A stretch of DNA of 64,000 bases from Microbispora sp. ZYX-F-249 (lineage in GTDB: Bacteria > Actinomycetota > Actinomycetes > Streptosporangiales > Streptosporangiaceae). The notes under the pieces were generated by a model. That model saw only the letters and a program-made list of their open reading frames with translations. It was not told the origin of the DNA and did no database searches. The translations under genes and the position numbers were made by a program. The stretch's first letter is position 1; each line of letters starts with the position of its first letter. Of this stretch, positions 1 to 7,681 are shown one piece after another. The stretch spans positions 155,539 through 219,538 of the forward strand of contig NZ_JBDJAW010000010.1 of NCBI RefSeq assembly GCF_039649665.1, in the 5' to 3' direction.

Positions 1-69
1 GCTCACTACGCCCACCTGGTCCGCCATCAGGGTCAGCCGGCCGGGCTCGCCGCGACTCCCGCTCACTGA
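1..69 (+). CDS. C-terminal end of a probable ABC exporter (partial)
   Basis: The frame is open from the window edge to a TGA and gives 22 residues beginning AHYAHLVRHQ. The pattern of glycine/alanine-Y-A-x-L-V followed by a short tail is how many ABC exporter half-transporters of the ABCB type end, just after the D/H-loop region. No catalytic motif lies inside the window, so the family call rests on this tail alone. The gene is on the same strand as the SARP regulator, 93 bases upstream of it. It could equally be the end of another protein. Confidence 0.4.
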   Translation, partial: AHYAHLVRHQGQPAGLAATPAH

Positions 70-162
70 TCCTCCTCCGGCCCAAGTCCCCGGCCAGTTG
101 GATGCAAGTCCTTCCCTGTTGTCTGGAAGTCCGCGAAGGACTGCCCTGCCGGGAGGACGCTC

Positions 163-2655
163 ATGCCCACGGACGCGGCGACGCGGACGGAGTTCCGCGT
201 CCTCGGCCCCCTGGAGGCCCACGACGGCGAAGGCGCGCCCGTCGATCTGGGCGGGCCCGTCCAGCGGTCGCTGCTGGCCAGATTGCTGGTCGCGCGGGGA
301 GGCGTGGTGCCGGTCGGGCGGCTCGTCGACGACGTGTACCGCGGCGCGCCTCCGGCCTGTGCCGTGGCTACGTTGCGAGCGCACGTGTCGAGACTGCGCC
401 GGGCCGTAGAGCCGGGCCGCGCGCCGCGTACCCCGCCGTCTCTGCTGATCTCGCGTCCTCCCGGGTACGCGCTGGCGGCTTCGGACGTCGACGCCCTGCG
501 CTTCGAAGAACTGGTGCGCGGTGCGGAAGGCCGGCCGGCGGCGGAGGCGCTGCCCCTGCTCGACGAGGCGCTGGGGCTGTGGCGGGGTCTCCCGTACGGG
601 GAGTTCTGCGACGAGCCGTGGGCCGTCGCCGAGGTGGACCGGTTGTGGGAGCAGCGTGCGGCGGCGGTCGAGCGGCGCGCGCAGGCGTTGCTGGACCTGG
701 ACCGGCCGCAGGCGGTGATCGGCGGCCTGGAGGGGGAGACGGAGGCCAACCCGTCCCGGGAGCGGCTGTGGTGCCTGCTCGCGCTGGCGCTCTACCGCAC
801 CGGCAGGCAGGCCGACGCGCTGGCCGTGCTGCGCCGCGCCGCAGGCCGCCTGGGACGCCGTCCGGGGACGACCTCGGGCGCGGCGCTGCGGACGCTGGAA
901 GCGGACATCCTCCGGCACGCCCCCTGCCTGGGACCCGTCCCCGCTGCCGTGGCGCACGCTCCGGAGGCCCCTGCGGAGGCCCCTGCGGAGGTCCCCCGGG
1001 AGCGGCCGCCGCTGCGCGGCCGGGAGCGGGAACTGGCGGAACTGACGACCATGCGGCCGGGCGCGGCGCCGGCGGTCGCGGCGGTCGGCGGGGAGCCGGG
1101 CATCGGCAAGACCGCCCTGCTTGCGGCCTTCCGGGAGGACCGCGCCCGGCTCGGACATCTGGTGCTGTGGGGCGGCTGTGACGACGCCGGCGAGGCGCGC
1201 CCCTTCGGGCCGTGGCGTCAGGTGCTGGGGGCGCTCCTGCGGAGCCGCCCTCCCGCTGACCGCTCCGCCCTGCGGGACCTGCTGGACGACGTGCCGCCCG
1301 CGGTCACGGCGTCCGCGCGCCGCGGCGGGGCGGTCGCCCGATGGCTGGCCGCCGCCGCACGCGAGCAGCCGCTGGTCGTCGTCCTCGACGACCTGCACCG
1401 TGCGGACCCGGCATCCGTCGAGCTGCTCGGGGACGTCCTGATCCATCTGCGCGCCGTGCCCGGCGACACGCCCGTAACCGTCGTCGCCGCCTTCCGCTGT
1501 TCCCCGCCGCAGGGCACCGCCGGGCACGCGGCCGAAGATCTGCTGTGTGCTCTGGCCCGCTACGACCTGGTGAGAGTCCGGCTCGAGGGTCTGGACGCCC
1601 GGGCGGTGGGCGCCCTCGCCGCCGATGCCGGCGTCACGCTGGACGAGCCGGCCGCGCGCCGGCTGACAGAACGAACCGGGGGGAATCCGTTCTTCCTGCG
1701 GGAGATCCTGAGCCGGCGCGCGCGGGGTCCGGTGGCGGAAACCGTGCCCGCCGCGGTGGCGGAACTCATCCGCCGGCGGGTTGCCGAGCTGGGGCCGCGG
1801 GTCGGCGCGGTCCTCGGGATCGCCGCTCTGATCGGCCGGGACTTCGACCCCGCGCTCGTCGCCGAAGCCGGCGGCGATTCGGTGTGGGACGCGTTGGACC
1901 AGGCGGCCCAGGCGGGTCTGGTCGTCTCCCGCGCCGGCCGCATGACCTTCGCCAACGACCTGGTCTGGGAGACCCTCGCCGACGAGGTCCCGCCGTCCCG
2001 GAGGGCCTCAGGCCGAGGCGCCGCCGTCGAGTGCCAGGTCGAGCCCCACCGCGAAGCCGGCGTCGTCGGAGGCCAGCCAGAGCACGGTGCCGGTGATCTC
2101 GTCGAGGGTGCCGACACGGCCGATCGGCAACTGGTCCCGGAGCCGGGCCGCCCGGTCGTCCGCGGTCTCGCCGGGGCGCATGGACATCTCCGTGTCCAGC
2201 GGTCCCGGGCTGACCGCGTTGATCCTGACGCCCGCCGCGATGTTCTCCAGCGCCGCCGTACGGGTCAGCGCGCTGACCGCGGCCTTGGACGCGGCGTAGG
2301 CGCCCAGCCCGGGAACCCTCTTGTGCGCCCCGATGTTCGAGGCGATGTTGACGATCACGCCGGAGCCCTGGGCGCGCATCGCGGCGACCTCGTGCTTCAT
2401 CGCGAGGAAGGTCCCGGTCGCGTTCACCAGCATGACCCGCGCCCAGTCGTCCTCCGGCATGTCCGCGACCGTGCCTGCGGCGAAGATCCCGGCGTTGTTG
2501 ACCGCGACGTCGAGGCGGCCGAACCGGGTGACGATCTCCCGGACGAGCCGGGCCACATCGGCCGAGTCGGTGACATCCACCGCGAGCGCGGCGGCCCGGC
2601 CTCCCTCGGCCTCGATCAGCTTGACGGTCTGCTCCAGCGCCTGGGGGTTGCGTGA
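163..2655 (+). CDS. SARP/LAL-type regulator with ATPase domain, C-terminus lost (probable pseudogene)
   Basis: This is a transcriptional activator of the AfsR/SARP type. Residues 1-95 look like the OmpR-type winged helix (FRVLGPLEAHDGEG near the start) and 100-245 like the bacterial transcriptional activation domain. After a Pro/Ala linker comes an AAA/NB-ARC-type ATPase with Walker A GGEPGIGKT near 309-317 and Walker B VVLDDLHRAD near 405-414. The ATG is preceded by GGGAGG at good spacing. Family-like sequence stops around residue 613 (about position 2000), inside the stretch where relatives continue into helical repeats. From there the frame runs on for about 215 codons antisense to the SDR gene and is not protein-like. 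I infer a gene cut at its 3' side by the arrival of the SDR-MFS-TetR unit. Confidence 0.7.
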   Translation: MPTDAATRTEFRVLGPLEAHDGEGAPVDLGGPVQRSLLARLLVARGGVVPVGRLVDDVYRGAPPACAVATLRAHVSRLRRAVEPGRAPRTPPSLLISRPPGYALAASDVDALRFEELVRGAEGRPAAEALPLLDEALGLWRGLPYGEFCDEPWAVAEVDRLWEQRAAAVERRAQALLDLDRPQAVIGGLEGETEANPSRERLWCLLALALYRTGRQADALAVLRRAAGRLGRRPGTTSGAALRTLEADILRHAPCLGPVPAAVAHAPEAPAEAPAEVPRERPPLRGRERELAELTTMRPGAAPAVAAVGGEPGIGKTALLAAFREDRARLGHLVLWGGCDDAGEARPFGPWRQVLGALLRSRPPADRSALRDLLDDVPPAVTASARRGGAVARWLAAAAREQPLVVVLDDLHRADPASVELLGDVLIHLRAVPGDTPVTVVAAFRCSPPQGTAGHAAEDLLCALARYDLVRVRLEGLDARAVGALAADAGVTLDEPAARRLTERTGGNPFFLREILSRRARGPVAETVPAAVAELIRRRVAELGPRVGAVLGIAALIGRDFDPALVAEAGGDSVWDALDQAAQAGLVVSRAGRMTFANDLVWETLADEVPPSRRASGRGAAVECQVEPHREAGVVGGQPEHGAGDLVEGADTADRQLVPEPGRPVVRGLAGAHGHLRVQRSRADRVDPDARRDVLQRRRTGQRADRGLGRGVGAQPGNPLVRPDVRGDVDDHAGALGAHRGDLVLHREEGPGRVHQHDPRPVVLRHVRDRACGEDPGVVDRDVEAAEPGDDLPDEPGHIGRVGDIHRERGGPASLGLDQLDGLLQRLGVA

Positions 2656-2760
2656 CGCCGCCACCACGACGGCGCCCTCCCGGGCGAACCCCCGGGCGAC
2701 CGCCCGGCCGACGCCGGAACCCGCTCCGGTGACCAGAACCACCTTGTCCGTGAACCTCAT
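2008..2760 (-). CDS. Short-chain dehydrogenase/reductase (SDR)
   Basis: This is an NAD(P)-dependent oxidoreductase of the classical SDR family, 250 residues, the usual length. The Rossmann motif TGAGSGVG is at 11-18, NNAG at 88-91, the catalytic Ser at 141, and YAASK gives Tyr155/Lys159. PG-D-T follows the active site near 186-190. The substrate is unknown. The start codon overlaps the stop of the upstream MFS gene by four bases (ATGA), so translation is probably coupled. It is the last gene of a tetR-MFS-SDR operon. Its stop lies at the point where the neighbouring SARP gene loses its homology. Confidence 0.92.
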   Translation of the reverse strand: MRFTDKVVLVTGAGSGVGRAVARGFAREGAVVVAASRNPQALEQTVKLIEAEGGRAAALAVDVTDSADVARLVREIVTRFGRLDVAVNNAGIFAAGTVADMPEDDWARVMLVNATGTFLAMKHEVAAMRAQGSGVIVNIASNIGAHKRVPGLGAYAASKAAVSALTRTAALENIAAGVRINAVSPGPLDTEMSMRPGETADDRAARLRDQLPIGRVGTLDEITGTVLWLASDDAGFAVGLDLALDGGASA

Positions 2761-4115
2761 CGTCGCTCCTCCGATCGGGGCAGCGCGACGGCGACCGTCG
2801 CCGCCGCGAGAAGGAAGACCGGGGCCATGGCGGTGAGGGCGAATCCGTAGCCCTCGGTCATGGCCCGGGTGCCGCCCGCCGGCACGTGGCCCGTGCGGGC
2901 GGCGGCGAGCGCCACGAGCACGGCGAGGCCCACCGTGGGCCCCGCCTCCATTGCGGTGTTGACCAGTCCCCCGGCCGCCCCGGCGTCCTCGGCGGGCACG
3001 TCGTCGAGGGCCGTCACAGTGGCGCCGGAGAAGGCCAGTCCCGAGGCGACCGGGAAGACCAGCAGCCCGGCGAGCACGCTTCCCCCGGCCCCGATGTCGC
3101 CGAGCAGCGCCATCGACACCGCCGCGAGCACCAGCCCGGCGACCAGCACGCGCCGCGCACCGAAGCGGCGCAGCAGGCGGCCGCTCACCGGGCCCATGAC
3201 GACGACCAGGAGAAAGGGCAGGAAGGCCAGACTCGTGCGGATCGGCGACAGCCCGCGCCCCTGCTGCAGATGCAGACTGAGCAGGAACGTGGTCGCCGCG
3301 CCGGCGGCCGCCGTGACGAAGACGACGAGCAGGGCGGCGCCCCTGCGGCGGTGCGCCACGAGCCGCAGCGGCAGCAGCGGCCGCGGCGTCCTCGCCTGAA
3401 GAGCGACGAAACCGCACGTCAGCAGCAGTCCGGCGGCGGTGACGACCATCGCGCCCCGCAGAAGACCGTAGGCGAACGCGACCAGCCCCGCCGTGGCGAG
3501 CAGCGCGCCGGGCAGGTCGAGGCGGGCCGCCGTACGCGGCACGGGCGGCAGCAGGAGGGCCCCGGCGGGCACGGCTGCGACGCCGACGGCGGCGGGCAGG
3601 AGGAACGACCAGCGCCACGAGGCCACGGCGGCGACGAGGCCGGACAGCAGGCTGCCGGCGACGGCCCCGGTGGCCGACAGGGTGCCCCACACCGCCAGCG
3701 CGCGCTCGCGCTCCCGTACGTCGGGGTGAAGCCGCGTCACCAGGGAGACGGCCGCGGGGGCGGCCATCGCGGCGCCCACTCCCTGGGCGAAGCGCGCGGC
3801 GAGCAGGACGGCGTGGCCCGGAGCCAGCCCGCCCGCCGCCGACGCCAGCGCGAGCAGGGCCATCCCGGCGAGGAACATCTCCCGGGCGCCCCACCGGTCG
3901 GCGAGCCTGCCCCCGAGGAGCAGCAGCCCGCCGAAGGTCAGCCCGTACGCCGAGCTCAGCAGCGCCAGGTCCCCCTGTCCGAGGCCGAACTCCCGCTGCA
4001 CGGCCGGCAGCGGCACGGTGAGGAGAGTGATCGCCGCGACGAGCGTGACCTGCGCCCCGCCGAGCACGGCGAACACCGCCGTCTTTTTAGATCGATCAGT
4101 CAATAATGAGGGCAT
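2757..4115 (-). CDS. MFS drug-efflux transporter (DHA2-like)
   Basis: This is a proton-driven exporter of the major facilitator superfamily with about 452 residues and many hydrophobic segments. Motif A appears as GGRLADRWGAR after the second membrane segment. The early TM1 sequence and the last hydrophobic block fit a 12-14 TM drug/H+ antiporter. I chose the ATG that follows AGAGGAG at nine bases. An in-frame GTG eight codons upstream would place the ribosome site inside the gene. The gene sits 31 bases after tetR and overlaps the SDR gene. A copy of the presumed TetR operator lies within codons 4-9. Confidence 0.88.
   Translation of the reverse strand: MPSLLTDRSKKTAVFAVLGGAQVTLVAAITLLTVPLPAVQREFGLGQGDLALLSSAYGLTFGGLLLLGGRLADRWGAREMFLAGMALLALASAAGGLAPGHAVLLAARFAQGVGAAMAAPAAVSLVTRLHPDVRERERALAVWGTLSATGAVAGSLLSGLVAAVASWRWSFLLPAAVGVAAVPAGALLLPPVPRTAARLDLPGALLATAGLVAFAYGLLRGAMVVTAAGLLLTCGFVALQARTPRPLLPLRLVAHRRRGAALLVVFVTAAAGAATTFLLSLHLQQGRGLSPIRTSLAFLPFLLVVVMGPVSGRLLRRFGARRVLVAGLVLAAVSMALLGDIGAGGSVLAGLLVFPVASGLAFSGATVTALDDVPAEDAGAAGGLVNTAMEAGPTVGLAVLVALAAARTGHVPAGGTRAMTEGYGFALTAMAPVFLLAAATVAVALPRSEERR
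4089..4104. promoter_or_regulatory. Second copy of the TetR operator, inside the MFS 5' end
   Basis: The sequence agatcgatcagtcaat matches the tetR promoter element at 14 of 16 positions. It falls in the first codons of the MFS gene, 43-58 bases past the tetR stop codon. It could let TetR bind as a roadblock or control an internal promoter. The copy is seen directly. TetR binding is inferred. Confidence 0.55.
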
Positions 4116-4146
4116 GGCAAAGCGCACTCCTCTTTCCACGGGGAGA

Positions 4147-4728
4147 TCAGCGGAGGAGCGCGAGGGCCTGGGCGGCGGCGTCGCGGACGCGGGCGGGATC
4201 GCCGCGGCCCTTCCCCATCACCCGCAGCCCCTGCAGGAAGACGAGCACGAATCGCGCCAGCGCCCGGGGATCGGCCTCGGCGGAGATCTCCCCTTGGGCG
4301 CGGGCGCGGATGAGCGCGGAGGTGAGCGCCGTCTCCAGGCCCGTCCAACTGGTCTCGACGAACCGGGCCACCGGCTCGTCGTCCGGCAGGAGTTCGGCCG
4401 CCGCGTTCACGATCATGCAACCCCGCCGGTCGCGATCGTGGATCGAGTCCTCGGCGTACATCTCCACCAGGGCCCGTACGGCCGGCAGGGCGGGACCGGG
4501 CTGCGACAGCAGCTCCACGAGGTCGGGGTCGCGCGTCTGGACGTAGCGCTCCAGCGCCTTCAGGTAGAGGTCGTGCTTGCCGCCGAAGGTGGCGTACAGG
4601 CTGGCGCGGCCGATGCCGAGATGCTCGACCAGCTCGGCCATCGACGTGGCCTCGTATCCGCGCCGCCAGAACAGGTCCAGGGCCCGCTCCAGCACGACGT
4701 CGGGGTCGAATTCCTTGGTCCTCGCCAT
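4147..4728 (-). CDS. TetR/AcrR family repressor of the downstream MFS-SDR genes
   Basis: This is a one-component repressor of 193 residues. The N-terminal helix-turn-helix includes GRASLYATFGGKHDLY at about 39-54, typical of the family. The C-terminal half carries CMIVNAAAEL and a helical dimer/ligand region resembling TetR_C proteins that govern efflux pumps. It is the first gene of the operon. A -10-like TAGGGT ends seven bases before the ATG and TTGACC lies 18 bases further up, so the mRNA is probably leaderless. The palindromic element over the -35 suggests autorepression. The inducer is unknown. Confidence 0.9.
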   Translation of the reverse strand: MARTKEFDPDVVLERALDLFWRRGYEATSMAELVEHLGIGRASLYATFGGKHDLYLKALERYVQTRDPDLVELLSQPGPALPAVRALVEMYAEDSIHDRDRRGCMIVNAAAELLPDDEPVARFVETSWTGLETALTSALIRARAQGEISAEADPRALARFVLVFLQGLRVMGKGRGDPARVRDAAAQALALLR

Positions 4729-4735
4729 GGCCCCG

Positions 4736-4766
4736 ACCCTAGACCATATGAGAACGATCGGTCAAT
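4736..4766 (-). promoter_or_regulatory. tetR promoter with overlapping TetR operator
   Basis: On the minus strand TTGACC (4760-4765) and TAGGGT (4736-4741) are 18 bases apart. The TSS would fall at the tetR start codon. The element agaacgatcggtcaat (4751-4766) matches 13 of 16 positions of the ideal palindrome TTGACCGATCGGTCAA and recurs at 4089-4104, so it is the likely operator. Confidence 0.6.
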
Positions 4767-5938
4767 TAAGCCGTGATGTGGTCGTCCCAGGTGATCCGGT
4801 GGTCGTACATCCAGGCCAGCGCGTTCCGCTTCTCCACCTGCCGCATGATCACGGGAAGGATGAGGTCGCGGACGAAGGCCCCGCCGGCGCCCGGCGCCTT
4901 GCCGTCGCCGTTGCGCTTGCCCTGCGCGACGACGCGCTCGACCCGCTCGCGCCGCAGCCGCTCGAAGGCGGCGAACGCGTCCGTGGTGTCCGGCACGTCG
5001 CGCAGGCACTTCCCCAGCACCACGGCGTCCTCGATCGCCATCGACGCGCCCTGGCCGGAGGAGGGCGAGGTGGCGTGGGCCGCGTCCCCCACGATGACCA
5101 TGCGCTCGCCGAACCACCTGGGCACGGTCGGGTAGTCGTAGGTGTTCCAGGCCGGCAGGATGCGAGGCGTCGCGGCGATGATCTCCCGCATCGGTCCCGC
5201 GTCGCTCGCGAAGAGGTCCATGAGCCTGGCCCGCCACCGCTCGGGAGTGATCGCCGCCAGTTCCTCCGCGCTCATCTCCCTGCGGCTCGGCGGGTTGGCG
5301 AACCACCACACCTGCCCATCGGGATGGACCATGTAGCCGAAGAAGCACCGCCTGCCGAAGACGAAGTAGCAGACCCCCGGCCTGCCCGGCGCCCGCACGC
5401 CTTCGGCGTAGCCGCCCGTGTTCAGCAGCCCGACGTACCGGGCGCGGGGAGCGCCGGGGTCGATGAGGGTGCGAGTGCGCGAGCGCAGCCCGTCCGCGCC
5501 CACCAGCAGGTCGCCCTCGGCCTCGCTCCCGTCCGCGAAGACCGCCCGCACCCCTCGCGGGGTGCTCGCGGCGTCGACGAGGCGCCTGCCGTAGTGGATC
5601 GGCACGCCCCGCCGTACGGCCTCGTCGCGCAGCGCCTGATAGAGGTCGGCGCGCCGGAGTGTGCGGCTCGGCTGCCTCGTGGTCGCCAGCAGCCTGCCGC
5701 GCGCGTTGCGGATCTCCATGACCGGCGTGTCCATGCCCAGGCCGCCGACGACGTCGTCCAGGCCGAGCAGCCGCAGGGCCTCCAGTCCGTTGCGCGCGAC
5801 CGTGAGGAAGGCGCCGACGCCCTCGGCTCCCCGGTCGTAGGCCTCGAAGACCTCGCTGTCGACTCCGGCGCGCCGCAGCGCCATGGCCGTGACGGGACCC
5901 GCGATCCCGCCCCCGATGATCAGAGCTCTCTTGGTCAT
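4766..5938 (-). CDS. FAD-dependent monooxygenase (PHBH/UbiH-like)
   Basis: This is a flavoprotein aromatic hydroxylase-type enzyme of 390 residues. The N-terminal dinucleotide motif GGGIAG is at 9-14, a DG motif GADGLRSR at about 147-154, and the FAD ribityl-binding GD motif VIVGDAAHATSP at 281-292. These are the three diagnostic motifs of class A flavin monooxygenases. The substrate cannot be told. The ATG of MTKRALII was chosen because a TATAGT -10 ends six bases upstream. A longer frame to 6022 would run through the promoter of the divergent padR gene. It is transcribed away from padR and is the likely target of PadR. Confidence 0.88.
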   Translation of the reverse strand: MTKRALIIGGGIAGPVTAMALRRAGVDSEVFEAYDRGAEGVGAFLTVARNGLEALRLLGLDDVVGGLGMDTPVMEIRNARGRLLATTRQPSRTLRRADLYQALRDEAVRRGVPIHYGRRLVDAASTPRGVRAVFADGSEAEGDLLVGADGLRSRTRTLIDPGAPRARYVGLLNTGGYAEGVRAPGRPGVCYFVFGRRCFFGYMVHPDGQVWWFANPPSRREMSAEELAAITPERWRARLMDLFASDAGPMREIIAATPRILPAWNTYDYPTVPRWFGERMVIVGDAAHATSPSSGQGASMAIEDAVVLGKCLRDVPDTTDAFAAFERLRRERVERVVAQGKRNGDGKAPGAGGAFVRDLILPVIMRQVEKRNALAWMYDHRITWDDHITA

Positions 5939-5943
5939 GCTGT

Positions 5944-5966
5944 AACTATACATATTATGACTATTT
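5944..5966. promoter_or_regulatory. Dyad between monooxygenase and padR, likely PadR operator
   Basis: The imperfect inverted repeat aactatacata / tatgactattt has 8 of 11 matched positions around one central base. It covers the TATAGT -10 of the monooxygenase (5945-5950, minus) and the -35 zone of padR. It is the only AT-rich stretch nearby. Confidence 0.5.
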
Positions 5967-5993
5967 GCCGACAAGGCCCCTATGATGGGCGCC

Positions 5994-6563
5994 ATGTCGA
6001 CGCGGCGCTCTCCCCTGGCCACGGCGGTGCTCGCCCTGGTCTGCGAGTCGCCGATGCACGCCTACCGGATGCAGCAGCTGATCAAGGAGCGCCACCAGGA
6101 CGACGTGGTCAACGTCGCGCAGCGCAACAGCGTGTACCAGACCATCGACCGCCTGCTCCGCGACGGGCTGCTCGCGGTCCGCGAGACCACCCGCGAGGAG
6201 AACCGGCCGGAGCGCACGGTCTACGAGGCCACCCAACTGGGCCGGGAGACGCTCAAGCAGTGGATGCGCACCATGCTGTCCACCCCGGCCCGGGAGTTCC
6301 CCGAGTTCCCGGCCGCGCTCGCCTTCCTGCCCGTGCTGGCGCCGGACGAGGCGCTGGCCGCGCTGCGGCAGCGGATCGCCGCGCTGGAGACGCGGCTGGC
6401 CGCGCTCGACGCCGAGCTGACCGAGAGCCTGACCTTCGTCGCCCGCCTCTTCCTCGTGGAGTCCGAATACCAGCGGGGGCAGATCGCCACCGAGCTGGAG
6501 TTCGTCCGCGGCCTCGCCGACGACCTCGCCGAAGGCCGCCTCACCTGGGACTTCCGCCTCTGA
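5994..6563 (+). CDS. PadR family transcriptional regulator
   Basis: This is a PadR-type winged-helix regulator of 189 residues. The N-terminal domain has the family pattern RSPLATAVLALVCESPMHAY followed by NSVYQTIDRLLRDGLL and a wing rich in charged residues (RETTREENRPERTVYE). The C-terminal half is a helical coiled-coil-like dimerisation domain (ALRQRIAALETRLAALDAEL). TATGAT ends seven bases before the ATG, so a leaderless mRNA is likely. An ATG twelve bases upstream would overlap this -10. It is divergent from the flavin monooxygenase, and the intervening dyad suggests it represses both genes. PadR proteins often sense phenolic ligands; no ligand is evident here. Confidence 0.9.
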   Translation: MSTRRSPLATAVLALVCESPMHAYRMQQLIKERHQDDVVNVAQRNSVYQTIDRLLRDGLLAVRETTREENRPERTVYEATQLGRETLKQWMRTMLSTPAREFPEFPAALAFLPVLAPDEALAALRQRIAALETRLAALDAELTESLTFVARLFLVESEYQRGQIATELEFVRGLADDLAEGRLTWDFRL

Positions 6564-6574
6564 GGCGCGCCGGG

Positions 6575-6606
6575 CTCGCCTGGAGTCCACTCCAGGTACC
6601 TAGGGT
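6575..6606 (+). promoter_or_regulatory. MerR-type promoter/operator of the aldo/keto reductase
   Basis: A perfect inverted repeat, cctggagt-cc-actccagg (6579-6596), lies between a weak -35 (6575-6580) and TAGGGT (6601-6606). The spacer is about 20 bases. Over-long spacers filled by such a dyad are the hallmark of MerR-family activated promoters. The predicted TSS coincides with the start codon. Confidence 0.6.
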
Positions 6607-6612
6607 GGGGGC

Positions 6613-7581
6613 ATGGAATACGGACACCTTGGCCGCACCGGCCTGCTGGTCAGCAAGCTCTGCCTGGGGACCATGAACTTCGGTCCGCAGACCACGGAAG
6701 AGGACTCCTTCGCGATCATGGATCGCGCCCACGAGCTCGGCGTCAACTTCTTCGACACGGCCAACGTGTACGGCTGGGTCAAGGGCGAGGGGATCACCGA
6801 GAACATCATCGGCCGCTGGTTCGCCCAGGGCGGGGGCCGTCGTGAGCGTACGGTCATCGCCACCAAGCTGTACGGCTCGATGGGCGACTGGCCCAACGAG
6901 GAGAAGCTGTCGGCGCTGAACATCCGGCGGGCGGCGGAGGCCTCGCTGCGCCGCATGCAGACCGACTACATCGACGTCTACCAGGCCCACCACATCGACC
7001 GGGACACCCCGTTCGAGGAGTTCTGGGAGGCCATGGACATCCTCAAGCAGCAGGGCAAGATCCTGTACGTCGGCTCGTCGAACTTCGCCGGCTGGCACAT
7101 CGCCAAGGCCCAGGAGTCGGCCCGGCGCCGGGGCACCCTCGGCCTGGTCAGCGAGCAGTCCCACTACAACCTGCTCGTCCGCGCCCCCGAGCTCGAGGTC
7201 ATCCCGGCCTGTGAGGACTACGGCCTCGGCCTGATCCCGTGGAGCCCGCTGGCGGGCGGCCTGCTCGGCGGCATCCTGCGCAAGATCGACAAGGGCCGCT
7301 CGGCGTCCGACATGATCGTCGCGCAGCTCGACAAGCACCGCGACAAGATCGAGCGCTACGAGGCGTTCTGCGACGAGCTCGGCGAGGACCCGGCCAACGT
7401 CGGCCTGGCGTGGCTGCTGCACCAGCGCGCGGTCACCGCGCCGATCATCGGCCCCCGCACGGTCGAGCAGCTCGACGGCACGCTGCGGGCGCTGGAGATC
7501 GAGCTGGACGACAAGGCGCTCGCCCGGCTCGACGAGATCTTCCCCGGCTTCAAGACCGCACCGGAGGAGTACGCCTGGTGA
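6613..7581 (+). CDS. Aldo/keto reductase
   Basis: This is an NADPH-dependent aldo/keto reductase of 322 residues with the usual (beta/alpha)8 length. The catalytic residues are visible: Asp48 and Tyr53 in FDTANVYGW, Lys85 in IATKLYG, and His in YQAHHID near 126. The C-terminal SPLAGGLLGG and PIIGPRTVEQL are typical of the AKR12/13-like bacterial group (YhdN/Gre3-type). There is no Shine-Dalgarno with normal spacing, and the -10 ends six bases before the ATG. It is expressed from a MerR-like promoter although no merR gene lies nearby. A role in aldehyde or electrophile detoxification is plausible but inferred. Confidence 0.92.
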   Translation: MEYGHLGRTGLLVSKLCLGTMNFGPQTTEEDSFAIMDRAHELGVNFFDTANVYGWVKGEGITENIIGRWFAQGGGRRERTVIATKLYGSMGDWPNEEKLSALNIRRAAEASLRRMQTDYIDVYQAHHIDRDTPFEEFWEAMDILKQQGKILYVGSSNFAGWHIAKAQESARRRGTLGLVSEQSHYNLLVRAPELEVIPACEDYGLGLIPWSPLAGGLLGGILRKIDKGRSASDMIVAQLDKHRDKIERYEAFCDELGEDPANVGLAWLLHQRAVTAPIIGPRTVEQLDGTLRALEIELDDKALARLDEIFPGFKTAPEEYAW

Positions 7582-7671
7582 TCAGGCGGAATTGAGGAGT
7601 GCGCCGACGATCACGATGAGCACGAGCAGCGCGAGCACCGTGGGCAACAGCCAGCGTCGAGGACGATCCAC
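7582..7671 (-). CDS. Small single-pass membrane protein (29 aa)
   Basis: A GTG-initiated frame of 29 codons gives three basic residues (DRPRRW) and then one long hydrophobic run (LLPTVLALLVLIVIVGALL) ending NSA. This is the layout of a one-span membrane peptide. It starts ten bases after the stop of thpR on the same strand, so it would be the last gene of the marR operon. It ends exactly next to the stop codon of the convergent reductase gene. The ribosome site is weak. No family is recognised. Confidence 0.45.
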   Translation of the reverse strand: MDRPRRWLLPTVLALLVLIVIVGALLNSA

Positions 7672-7681
7672 GTCATGGAGC

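Noticed and set aside
2010..2655. C-terminal part of the SARP frame as a real domain
   Set aside because: It reads antisense to the SDR gene, whose motifs are complete, so the tail is not a domain.
4577..6676. Long plus-strand frame of 699 codons
   Set aside because: It is antisense to the TetR and flavin monooxygenase genes, is rich in Arg/His/Gln, and has no domain. High-GC codon bias keeps such antisense frames open.
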